Shown piece after piece: positions 1 through 4,748 of a DNA stretch of 5,167 nucleotides. The translations under genes and the position numbers were made by a program. Within the stretch, counting starts at the first letter, position 1. The number at the start of each line of letters is the position of its first letter. Source of the stretch: an uncultured Bacteroidales bacterium. Lineage in GTDB: Bacteria; Bacteroidota; Bacteroidia; Bacteroidales; P3. The stretch lies in NCBI GenBank assembly GCA_946540365.1, contig CAMNIH010000124.1, positions 1 to 5,167 of the forward strand, written 5' to 3'. The notes below the pieces were generated by a model. The model saw only the letters and a list, made by a program, of their open reading frames with translations. It had not been told where the DNA came from and did not search any database.

Positions 1-178
1 CATTCTTCGAGAGGATGGTGATGCCGCGTTCGCGCTCGAGGTCGTTGTTGTCGAGGATGAGCTCGCCGGTCTCCTGATTGTCGCGGAAAAGTTTGGCCTG
101 ATGAAGCATGCGGTCGACCAGGGTGGTCTTGCCATGGTCGACGTGGGCTATAATTGCAATATTACGAATGTTTTGCAT
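1..178 (-). CDS. typA: TypA/BipA translational GTPase, N-terminal fragment
   Basis: The minus strand encodes 59 residues from an ATG at 178-176 before the window ends; the rest of a protein of about 600 residues lies outside. Visible are the P-loop AHVDHGKT (residues 11-18) and the switch I/G2 region ERERGITI (48-55). The segment between them, with [11 protein letters not shown] and [12 protein letters not shown], is typical of TypA/BipA rather than LepA or EF-G. TypA is a ribosome-associated GTPase linked to ribosome assembly and stress or cold growth in other bacteria (family knowledge). The start is fixed by the usual short N-terminus ([10 protein letters not shown]) and by a -7 box about 27 bases upstream. 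The gene is transcribed away from everything else in the window and is probably functionally unrelated to the modules. Confidence 0.95.
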   Translation of the reverse strand, partial: MQNIRNIAIIAHVDHGKTTLVDRMLHQAKLFRDNQETGELILDNNDLERERGITILSKN

Positions 179-204
179 AAAGATAATGTATAAAAACCAA
201 ATTG

Positions 205-212
205 CAAAGATA
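205..212 (-). promoter_or_regulatory. Bacteroidetes-type -7 box for typA
   Basis: Read on the minus strand this is TATCTTTG, an exact match to the Bacteroidetes -7 consensus TAnnTTTG. It predicts a transcript start near 198-200 and a leader of about 20 bases before the typA ATG. No clear TTTG -33 box is present at the expected distance; that region is T-rich instead. Confidence 0.7.
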
Positions 213-292
213 CGAAAAAAAATTAATAATCGGCAGATTTTCACCCTCGTTGAACAGAGGAAATTTCTCAATCATACAATTTCGACAGGATG

Positions 293-314
293 AAAAAGAG
301 CCTCGGAGAGGCTC
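293..314 (-). terminator. rho-independent terminator, minus strand
   Basis: GAGCCTC (298-304) and GAGGCTC (308-314) form a perfect 7-bp stem with a 3-base loop. On the minus strand the stem is followed by five T (complement of 293-297). It would stop leftward transcripts before they reach the typA promoter. It is one edge of the palindromic element. Confidence 0.6.
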
Positions 315-421
315 ACGCTCAGTAACCCCAGACAAGCGGAGCGCAGTCTGGGGACAAAGCCGCCTGTAGGGGATGGGCGGGATACCTTCGCCCCACACTG
401 CCGTGTGGGGTTACTGAGAAT

Positions 422-441
422 AAGCCTCTTCGAGGCTTTTT
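422..441 (+). terminator. rho-independent terminator, plus strand
   Basis: AAGCCTC (422-428) and GAGGCTT (432-438) form a 7-bp stem with loop TTC, followed by TTT. It is the mirror of the minus-strand terminator at 293-314 and closes the right edge of the palindromic element. No plus-strand gene lies just upstream, so its likely job is to block rightward antisense or read-through transcription. Confidence 0.6.
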
Positions 442-753
442 ACGAGATACATACATGTTAATTTTGACACCTCCGCCCCACCCAGTGAAAATGTTTTGCA
501 ACTTTTTTCACCATCTTGAAAAAGCGTCCGAAAATCGCCTTTGCAACCACCTCAAAATGAGGATGGCGCAGCACCATGTCTTACTCAACTCTTACTCATC
601 TCCTACTCAACACCTACTCCGCTCTTAGATGAGTAAGTGATGATACGGCGCACTGCCGTCGGACGTATGGTGATCGTCCGGTGGAGGTGGTGCGTCGGCA
701 GCGGTCTGGGGGCGGCCGCGAGATGGCGTTGTGGCGCGGTGGGTGAATTTTTT
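442..753. other. gene-free intergenic region before the sigma 1 operon
   Basis: I see no convincing gene here on either strand. The left half is AT-rich. It holds GTGAAAA (485-491) inverted at TTTTCAC (505-511), and TTTGCAAC occurs twice (494-501 and 538-545). The middle holds the 11-bp tandem repeat at 580-623. The right half (640-745) is markedly GC-rich, with a CGGACG/CGTCCG hairpin (660-665 and 675-680). No tRNA or recognisable riboswitch was found. A long untranslated or regulatory segment, or remnants of decayed sequence, would both fit. Confidence 0.5.
580..637. repeat. four 11-bp tandem units plus 11-bp inverted copy
   Basis: Four imperfect 11-base units run from 580 to 623: CTTACTCAACT, CTTACTCATCT, CCTACTCAACA and CCTACTCCGCT. 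The second unit (591-601) is matched exactly by its reverse complement AGATGAGTAAG at 627-637, giving an 11-bp inverted repeat with a 25-base spacer. The array could fold into a stem or provide repeated protein-binding sites; function is unknown. Confidence 0.75.
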
Positions 754-785
754 TTTGACTGCGTGTAGTTTTTTGGGTACTTTTT
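754..785 (+). promoter_or_regulatory. candidate promoter of the sigma 1 operon
   Basis: TTTG (754-757) is followed after 20 bases by TACTTTTT (778-785), one base off the Bacteroidetes -7 box TAnnTTTG at a usual spacing. The predicted transcript start is near 792, only about 7 bases before the GTG start codon, so the message would be almost leaderless. Just inside lies TGTAGTTTT (764-772), and then TTTTACGTTAT (782-792), which is shared with the region before sigma 2. These shared parts could also be recognised by the ECF sigma factors themselves (inference). Confidence 0.55.
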
Positions 786-798
786 ACGTTATATAAAT

Positions 799-1266
799 GT
801 GAGATCACATGACGAGTTCGACCAGTTGCTGCAGCGCTACCGCGGACTGCTTTACTCGCTCGGGCGGCGCTACAGCCGTCGGGGCCTGGAGGTGGATGAC
901 CTGTTGCAGGAGGCCTCGGTCGCCCTGTGGCGCAGCCGCCAACGCCTGCTGACGTTGGGTGCGGGTCCGCGGCAGGCCGCCCTGGCCTGGCATATCGTGC
1001 ATGACGCCATGGTGGACGCCCTGCGACGCCTGCGGCCCACGGTCGAGCTGCCGGAGGGCTACGAGGTGGCGGCCGAGGACACGAGCCTGGTCGACGAGCT
1101 GCACGCCCAGGTGGAGCTGCTCGACGAGCCCGACCGCACCCTGGTGACGCTACAGCTGCAGGGCTACAGCTACGACGAGATCGCCGCTCGAACGGGTCTC
1201 ACAGTGAAAAACGTCAGCGTGAGGCTGACACGAGCCAGAGAGAAACTGAGGAAACATTTTATATAA
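799..1266 (+). CDS. short ECF-type RNA polymerase sigma factor (copy 1)
   Basis: The 155-residue protein has the two domains of an ECF (sigma-70 family group 4) factor and little else. Sigma region 2 spans about residues 7-75, with RYRGLLYS (13-20) and the core-binding motif DDLLQE (33-38). Sigma region 4 spans about 100-152, with EPDRTLVTL (110-118) and the helix-turn-helix YDEIAARTGLTVKNVSVRL (125-143). It should direct RNA polymerase to a small regulon. The start is GTG at 799: no in-frame ATG lies between the upstream stop at 766 and residue 71, and homology with the second sigma factor begins at the same place. The stop overlaps the next ATG (TAATG), implying translational coupling. An ATG directly followed by TGA (797-802) overlaps the start codon. 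Identity to the second copy is about 71 of 155 positions without gaps. Confidence 0.92.
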   Translation: MRSHDEFDQLLQRYRGLLYSLGRRYSRRGLEVDDLLQEASVALWRSRQRLLTLGAGPRQAALAWHIVHDAMVDALRRLRPTVELPEGYEVAAEDTSLVDELHAQVELLDEPDRTLVTLQLQGYSYDEIAARTGLTVKNVSVRLTRAREKLRKHFI

Positions 1267-1550
1267 TGGAACACAGGATATTGAACGACAACGAATTCGA
1301 CCTGCTATGGCAGGAGGCTTCGGCCCGCAGCCGCGGACAGCGGCTGGCCGAGGGCTACCCACAATGGCGGCAGAACCAGCGGCGCACGATAGGCACGCTG
1401 GCCATGCTGGCGGTGGTCGTGGCGGTGGCGCTGCCGCTGCTGACAGCACGGCCCCACACGGAGGAATACAGTCATGTCTACTGCAACCGCAGCGGCATCG
1501 CCGAGAGCGAATGGACCTCGCTGGCAAGCGACCTGCTGATGGAATGTTGA
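1266..1550 (+). CDS. small single-pass membrane protein, candidate anti-sigma partner (copy 1)
   Basis: A 94-residue protein of no family I recognise. Residues 1-41 are polar and basic and include FDLLW (11-15) and YPQWRQNQRRT (31-41). One hydrophobic segment (about 42-59) follows, then a short tail of about 35 residues with CNRSGIA (73-79). Positive charges before the segment predict N-terminus inside, tail in the periplasm. It starts one base inside the sigma stop codon, the usual place for an anti-sigma gene. However, no zinc-binding anti-sigma motif, FecR domain or RskA-like domain is visible. The homologue at 4479 keeps LW, YPxW, the basic QRxRRT patch, VVAVALP and CNRSGIAxSxW, so these are likely the functional parts. 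An anti-sigma role is inferred from position and topology only. Confidence 0.85.
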   Translation: MEHRILNDNEFDLLWQEASARSRGQRLAEGYPQWRQNQRRTIGTLAMLAVVVAVALPLLTARPHTEEYSHVYCNRSGIAESEWTSLASDLLMEC

Positions 1551-1569
1551 ACGATGAACGTCGAATGAA
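1542..1569. repeat. heptanucleotide tandem array, 4 units
   Basis: GAATGTT, GAACGAT, GAACGTC and GAATGAA lie end to end, following GAA(C/T)GNN with period 7. The array covers the last codons and the stop of the small membrane protein and most of the gap before the exported protein. It is the most degenerate of the four heptad arrays in the window. Confidence 0.55.
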
Positions 1570-1578
1570 AAACAGAAT

Positions 1579-1989
1579 ATGAAAAGAGTAATAATCATTA
1601 TCGTCTTCATGCTGCCGCTGATGCTGCTGGCGCAGGGGAACCTCTACAAGAGGTATGCCTCGCAGGCCGACCTGACGGTGGCGCAGGTCAGCGGCTTCCG
1701 GCTGGCAGACACGGTGCGTGTCGATGTGGTGCTGGTGGTGGCCGACGACGCGGCGGCCTGGCAACGGCTGGCGCGCGAGCTGGGCATACGCGACAGCGAG
1801 GGCGTCACGTCGTGGCTCGCCGACGCCGACCGGCCCGAGCAGCGCGTCAAATGGCACGGCGCACCGGCACTGCGCGTCGTGGCCTCGCCCGCCCGCCGCT
1901 CGGTGGGATTCTACCGGCTCGAGAACGAGGTGCAGTACGACGCCCTGCTCGACTACCAACTCAACCAATCCGTCAAGAAAAAAAAGTAA
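1579..1989 (+). CDS. exported protein of unknown family, third member of module copy 1
   Basis: The 136-residue protein has a signal peptide: MKR, a hydrophobic core (4-17) and a likely signal peptidase I site after residue 18 (LLA/QG). The mature part of about 118 residues is predicted periplasmic or secreted. I recognise no family. Blocks shared with the homologue at 4745 are DLTVAQVxGF (30-39), DVVL-VADD (48-56), SEGVTSW (72-78), RVK and ALLDYQL near the C-terminus; about 60 of 109 aligned positions are identical without gaps. It ends in a lysine run. The ATG at 1579 is chosen because it gives the complete signal peptide; no Shine-Dalgarno is seen, as is common in this phylum. It lies 28 bases after the membrane protein gene, in the presumed sigma operon. 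It may be the extracytoplasmic sensor or modulator of the module, which is inference. Confidence 0.88.
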   Translation: MKRVIIIIVFMLPLMLLAQGNLYKRYASQADLTVAQVSGFRLADTVRVDVVLVVADDAAAWQRLARELGIRDSEGVTSWLADADRPEQRVKWHGAPALRVVASPARRSVGFYRLENEVQYDALLDYQLNQSVKKKK

Positions 1990-2012
1990 AAACAGCAATA
2001 CATTAATATAAT

Positions 2013-3065
2013 ATGAAAACGACTTTCAAGATAATCGCCATGCTGGCCGCCGTGCTCGGCATGGCTTCGTGCGTTGAGACCGACGAGCCCGCCACCCCCG
2101 TGGTGCGCGAAATCATCTATGCCGTCGGCACCGAAGAGAGCCGCACCACCCTCCACAGCGAGATGGAATGGGACGAGCTGCTCGACCGCTTCTGCGACTA
2201 CGCCCAGGCGGGCGACGAGGTGGCCTTCTACAACCTCGGCGCACAGCCCGACCACATCGCGTCCAAAGGAGTGACCACGCCGAAGGACGCCACCACCTTC
2301 TCGACCAGCAACCGGCAGGAGATGAAGGACTGGATGAAACTGATGGAGAAAGAGGGCAAGACCGTCAACGTGCGCTACGACGAGGGCTCGGGCACCTGGC
2401 ACGGCACCGCCTACGCCACCGCCCCCAACCCGCAGCCCGCAGCCGCCGGCGACGGCCACACCGGCGTGATCACGGCGGTGCCGATGCCCGCCGTTGCACA
2501 GCCGTCCTTCCAGATGCTGGTGTGGGCGCTGGTGACCGACAACGACTCGACGCTCATCCTGATGCGCGAGGGCATGGTGCTGACGGCCGACATGGAGCTG
2601 GGCGACGGCCTGGCCGAGGGCGACACCGTCACCCTGCAAGGCACGGTGAACATCATGGAGGATACCGACGGCAACGAGGTCTACCTGCTCGACATCAGCG
2701 TCCAGCGCATCTCGGTGGTGGGCACCTGGCACTACCTCTGGCGGTCGGAGACCGTCATGCCCTACGGGGGCGACTACCTGCTGAGCACCACCTTCACCTT
2801 CCCCGACGAGGGCAGCGCCCCGGTCGTGCTGGAGCTGCGCGACGACGGCACGATCACCTGCCGCCACGGACAGCAGCAGCAGGATGGCACCTGGAGCCTC
2901 GGCGACGACGGCAGGATCTGCTGCGACCTCTTCGACGGCGGCGGATGCTGGAACATCTGCTGGCTCAGCGGCAGCACCCTGGTGCTCGGACGCGAAGAGG
3001 AGAGCACCGGCTCGGACGTACACTACAGCCAGATGATGTTCGAGGCCGTAGCAAACAGCAAATAA
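2013..3065 (+). CDS. 350-residue lipoprotein with lipocalin-like C-terminus
   Basis: The N-terminus is a lipoprotein signal with lipobox GMASC, lipidated at Cys20. Three parts follow. Residues about 30-135 form a conserved-looking region with MEWDELLDRF and a TPKDATTFSTSNRQEMKDW stretch. Residues about 165-232 resemble a small beta barrel with GDTVTLQGTV (203-212) and NEVYLLDISVQ, OB-fold-like. Residues about 237-326 resemble Bacteroidetes lipocalin-like domains: GTWHYLW, LELRDDGTITC, GTWSLGDDGRICCDL and STLVLGR. Cysteines are frequent in the last part (283, 303, 304, 312, 316). Family assignments are by eye. It begins 23 bases after the exported protein gene and probably belongs to the same transcript, suggesting a cell-surface or outer-membrane product controlled by sigma 1. 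Exact function is unknown. Confidence 0.88.
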   Translation: MKTTFKIIAMLAAVLGMASCVETDEPATPVVREIIYAVGTEESRTTLHSEMEWDELLDRFCDYAQAGDEVAFYNLGAQPDHIASKGVTTPKDATTFSTSNRQEMKDWMKLMEKEGKTVNVRYDEGSGTWHGTAYATAPNPQPAAAGDGHTGVITAVPMPAVAQPSFQMLVWALVTDNDSTLILMREGMVLTADMELGDGLAEGDTVTLQGTVNIMEDTDGNEVYLLDISVQRISVVGTWHYLWRSETVMPYGGDYLLSTTFTFPDEGSAPVVLELRDDGTITCRHGQQQQDGTWSLGDDGRICCDLFDGGGCWNICWLSGSTLVLGREEESTGSDVHYSQMMFEAVANSK

Positions 3066-3085
3066 CCAGCGTGATAGAAAAAAAG

Positions 3086-3117
3086 TTGATGTCGGATGTA
3101 GTTTTTTGATGCTTTTC
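3086..3117 (+). promoter_or_regulatory. candidate promoter before the 187-residue lipoprotein
   Basis: TTG (3086-3088) is followed after 21 bases by TGCTTTTC (3110-3117), which resembles the TACTTTTT box of the sigma 1 promoter. Between them lies TGTAGTTTTTTG (3097-3108), identical to 764-775 in front of sigma 1. A GTGAAAAG (3131-3138) stands about 34 bases after TGTAG, close to where GTGA starts the sigma genes. This suggests a shared promoter type, perhaps read by the module sigma factors. Confidence 0.45.
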
Positions 3118-3140
3118 AGCGGGTTTATGGGTGAAAAGCA
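3110..3140. repeat. 9-bp inverted repeat in the lipoprotein leader
   Basis: TGCTTTTCA (3110-3118) and TGAAAAGCA (3132-3140) are perfect inverted copies around a 13-base centre. The left arm overlaps the -7-like box. It could be an operator or a leader hairpin. It lacks a T tract, so it is unlikely to be a terminator. Confidence 0.6.
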
Positions 3141-3181
3141 ATTCAAACAAATAACAAAACAAATTAAAACAACAAAACATC

Positions 3182-3745
3182 ATGAAGAAAAACATCATCA
3201 TCCTGGCTGCCGCCCTGTTTGCCTTTGGCATGACCGCCTGCACCGACGAACCCATTCTGCCCACCGGCGAGGGAACCGAACTCCCCTCCGAGATGCCCAT
3301 GGTGAAGAGTGCCTCCGACCTGATCGGCACCGAGTGGAACTACACGATGGAAGACATCGCCTTCGTCGACCCGGCGGGCGACACCATGGCCATGCTGCCG
3401 CTGAGCGACCTGGTCTTCGGCCTGAGCTTCGACAACAGCCACGCCCACTTCACCTTCCCCGAGGCCGTCACGGTGATCAACGCCAGCATGGATGCCGACG
3501 GCATGCCGACGATGGAAGAGCTTGAGGAGCTGGCCTATGCCTACACCTACGACCCGGCCACCGAGACCGGCGCCCTGACCGCCACGGCCTACGCCGAGGA
3601 CGGCACCCCGACCGACGTGCAGATCCCCTTCAGCTACGACACCACGACCGACGCCATCATCATCGACTTCAACACGGTCCTCGAGATGACCGGCATGGAC
3701 GGCAACGTCATGAACGTGACCCTGGTGTTCCACCGCAACATCTAA
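3182..3745 (+). CDS. 187-residue lipoprotein, lipocalin-like
   Basis: MKKN, a hydrophobic core and lipobox GMTAC mark a lipoprotein lipidated at Cys20. A linker rich in Pro, Glu and Thr (21-43) leads to LIGTEWNYTMEDI (47-59), LSFDNSHAHFTF (81-92) and alternating strand-like stretches up to VTLVFHRNI. This resembles small Bacteroidetes lipocalin-like or beta-barrel lipoproteins, by eye only. The mature protein is very acidic and has no cysteine other than the lipidated one. It is separated from the 350-residue lipoprotein by 116 bases with a candidate promoter, and is closed by the strong terminator at 3784. It may be transcribed alone or by read-through from the sigma 1 operon. The ATG at 3182 gives the full signal sequence. 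Confidence 0.88.
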   Translation: MKKNIIILAAALFAFGMTACTDEPILPTGEGTELPSEMPMVKSASDLIGTEWNYTMEDIAFVDPAGDTMAMLPLSDLVFGLSFDNSHAHFTFPEAVTVINASMDADGMPTMEELEELAYAYTYDPATETGALTATAYAEDGTPTDVQIPFSYDTTTDAIIIDFNTVLEMTGMDGNVMNVTLVFHRNI

Positions 3746-3783
3746 AGGAAAGTACAAGTTTTTAATAATTGGGTTTTTATTCC

Positions 3784-3821
3784 GCAGACGCCCTCCGGCC
3801 GGAGGGCGTCTGCTATTTTTT
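3784..3821 (+). terminator. strong rho-independent terminator
   Basis: GCAGACGCCCTCC (3784-3796) pairs perfectly with GGAGGGCGTCTGC (3801-3813). With the central GGCC the 30 bases form one perfect palindrome. TATTTTTT follows. It ends the sigma 1/lipoprotein block and sits immediately before the sigma 2 promoter region, whose TTTG overlaps the T tract. Confidence 0.9.
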
Positions 3822-3862
3822 GTGCCCGATGTAATTTTCACCCCCCTGTTTTACGTTATTAT
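3819..3862 (+). promoter_or_regulatory. candidate promoter region of sigma 2
   Basis: The order of elements repeats that before sigma 1: TTTG (3819-3822), TGTAATTTT (3830-3838), TTTTACGTTAT (3849-3859) and then the GTG start codon 7 bases later. The -7 box equivalent (CCTGTTTT, 3845-3852) is a poor match to TAnnTTTG and the TTTG spacing is 22, so a housekeeping promoter is less convincing than in copy 1. The conserved TGTA(A/G)TTTT and ACGTTAT parts could be ECF-sigma -35 and -10 elements. Confidence 0.45.
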
Positions 3863-3865
3863 AGT

Positions 3866-4336
3866 GTGAAAGGTCAGGACACGTTCGTCGAGGTGATGCT
3901 CCGCTACCGCGGACTGCTCTTCTCGGTCTGCCGCCGCCACCAGCGCGACGGCCTGGGAGTCGACGACCTGCTGCAAGAGGTGACGCTGCGGCTGTGGGAG
4001 CTGAGAGAGAAGCTGTTGGCGATAGAACCCGCACCAAGACAGGCCGTGTGGCTCTGGCGCGTGGCACGCAGCACCTGCATCGACCTGCAGCGCCGCAGCC
4101 CCTCGCCCACCCCGCTGCCCGACGACTACGACACCCCCGCAGAGGACACCACGCTGCACGACACACTGCACGAACTCATCGCCCAACTGCCGGAGCCCGA
4201 CCGCACGATCGTCACCCTCCACCTCGAAGGCTATGACTACACGGAGATCGGCAAAGCGGTGGGCATGACCAAGAACAACATCGGGGTACGCCTGATGCGG
4301 ATCAAAGAGAAACTGAAACAACAATGGGAGGTTTGA
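3866..4336 (+). CDS. short ECF-type RNA polymerase sigma factor (copy 2)
   Basis: The 156-residue paralogue of the sigma factor at 799 aligns with it without gaps. Region 2 includes RYRGLLFS (13-20) and DDLLQE (33-38). Region 4 includes EPDRTIVTLHLEGYDYTEIG (110-129) and the helix-turn-helix continuing to NIGVRLMRIKEKLK. The GTG start is preferred over the ATG at 3896 (residue 11) because the first ten residues, with DxF, match copy 1. A GTG directly followed by TGA (3864-3869) overlaps the start, echoing ATGTGA in copy 1. Differences in the helix-turn-helix (TVKNVS against TKNNIG) leave open whether both recognise the same promoters. Its membrane partner is not overlapped but lies 142 bases downstream behind repeats. 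Confidence 0.92.
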   Translation: MKGQDTFVEVMLRYRGLLFSVCRRHQRDGLGVDDLLQEVTLRLWELREKLLAIEPAPRQAVWLWRVARSTCIDLQRRSPSPTPLPDDYDTPAEDTTLHDTLHELIAQLPEPDRTIVTLHLEGYDYTEIGKAVGMTKNNIGVRLMRIKEKLKQQWEV

Positions 4337-4339
4337 GAA

Positions 4340-4367
4340 GTTATAGGTTATGGGTAATAGGTTATGG
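4340..4367. repeat. heptanucleotide tandem array, 4 units
   Basis: GTTATAG, GTTATGG, GTAATAG and GTTATGG lie end to end, three bases after the sigma 2 stop codon. Period is exactly 7. Confidence 0.8.
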
Positions 4368-4370
4368 GAA

Positions 4371-4466
4371 GCCCCATCGGGGCGACAGCAAATAGCCGGG
4401 GGTGAAGCGCAGCGTACCCCCCGGACACAAAAACGAAAGACAACCAAGCCCCGTAGGGGCGGCAGA
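4371..4466. repeat. GC-rich palindromic repeat, likely dispersed
   Basis: Three hairpins in a row: GCCCC-ATC-GGGGC (4371-4383), CCGGGGG paired with CCCCCGG (4396-4402 and 4418-4424) around a GAAGCGCAGCGTA-type loop, and GCCCC-GTA-GGGGC (4448-4460). The flanking hairpins continue into the near-identical GACAGCA and GGCAGAA, so the element has repeated ends. It sits between two genes that overlap in copy 1. I infer an inserted interspersed repeat. It may also act as an RNA stability or attenuation element inside the transcript. Confidence 0.65.
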
Positions 4467-4478
4467 ACAATAGGAAAT

Positions 4479-4748
4479 ATGACAACATTCGACAACCTTT
4501 GGGAACGGGAAGAACAGCAAGCCCTGCAGCAGCGCCTGCAGCAGGAGTACCCGCGCTGGCAACGGGCACAGCGTGTGCGCCGCACGGCAGTGGCCTCGCT
4601 GGTGTTGGTAGTGGCGGTGGCGCTACCCACTATCCACTACACACTACCCACTAAATCCTACGACTCCGTGGCCTGCAACCGCAGCGGCATCGCCGCCAGC
4701 CACTGGGCCAGCGAGGCGGGTCGCATCCTAACCATCGAGACGCTATGA
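4479..4748 (+). CDS. small single-pass membrane protein, candidate anti-sigma partner (copy 2)
   Basis: The 89-residue homologue of the protein at 1266 has a cytoplasmic head with FDNLW (4-8), YPRW (24-27) and the basic QRVRRT patch (31-36). A hydrophobic segment follows (about 37-50, ending VVAVALP), then a tail with CNRSGIAASHW (66-76). The ATG at 4479 is chosen over the in-frame ATG at 4350: the longer form would translate the GC-rich repeat, while homology with copy 1 starts at 4479, and an AGGA lies just upstream. Residues 49-58 are encoded by a heptanucleotide array, giving LPTIHYT then LPTKS. The stop overlaps the next ATG (ATGA), so coupling here is with the exported protein, whereas in copy 1 coupling is with the sigma gene. 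Confidence 0.85.
   Translation: MTTFDNLWEREEQQALQQRLQQEYPRWQRAQRVRRTAVASLVLVVAVALPTIHYTLPTKSYDSVACNRSGIAASHWASEAGRILTIETL
4624..4651. repeat. heptanucleotide tandem array inside the copy 2 membrane protein gene
   Basis: TACCCAC, TATCCAC, TACACAC and TACCCAC lie end to end. They encode the stretch just after the membrane segment. The copy 1 protein has the same length here but no such DNA repeat. Confidence 0.8.

Larger units (their letters stand above)
292..441. repeat. nested palindromic intergenic element
   Basis: The element is an imperfect large inverted repeat built of smaller hairpins. CTCAGTAACCCCA (318-330) is a perfect inverted match to TGGGGTTACTGAG (406-418). Inside it, CCCCAGAC (326-333) pairs with GTCTGGGG (346-353), and CCCCACAC (391-398) pairs with GTGTGGGG (403-410), so inner and outer pairings compete for the same bases. 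The outer ends are two further hairpins, each with a terminator-like tract pointing outward. The loop sequence AAGCGGAGCGCAG resembles the loop of the repeat near 4396-4424. I infer a dispersed noncoding repeat that also insulates typA from the sigma operon; copy number elsewhere cannot be seen here. Confidence 0.7.

Noticed and set aside
292..441. Retron or group II intron RNA
   Set aside because: The folded element is suggestive, but no reverse transcriptase lies in the window and the outer ends are simple terminators.
162..501. Small minus-strand open frames across the palindromic element
   Set aside because: They consist mostly of translated hairpin sequence, and one overlaps the typA promoter and start.
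667..768. 33-codon open frame MVIVRWRW... before sigma 1
   Set aside because: It is Trp/Arg-rich with no recognisable feature, and its stop lies inside the promoter. A leader peptide cannot be excluded but there is no support.
1150..1998. 282-codon open frame on the minus strand
   Set aside because: It covers the overlapping sigma, membrane and exported protein genes, all supported by homology between the two modules. The translated sequence has no coherent domain.
2168..3109. 313-codon plus-strand open frame in another phase
   Set aside because: It is an Arg/Gly/His-rich shadow of the lipoprotein gene, without signal or domain.
1953..3146. 397-codon open frame on the minus strand
   Set aside because: It is antisense to the 350-residue lipoprotein, which has a clean signal peptide and lipobox. 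The translation is a low-complexity Val/His/Ala/Gly sequence typical of the mirror frame of GC-rich genes.
3164..3841. 225-codon minus-strand open frame
   Set aside because: It is antisense to the 187-residue lipoprotein and runs through the palindromic terminator, with Val/His/Gly bias of a shadow frame.
4340..4466. CRISPR array
   Set aside because: The repeats are heptads and short hairpins without regular repeat-spacer organisation, and no cas gene is present.
4350..4478. Longer start for the copy 2 membrane protein
   Set aside because: It would translate the heptad array and GC-rich repeat. Homology with copy 1 begins only at the ATG at 4479.
3851..4630. 259-codon minus-strand open frame
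   Set aside because: It is antisense to sigma 2 and crosses the GC-rich repeat. The opposite strand is firmly coding.
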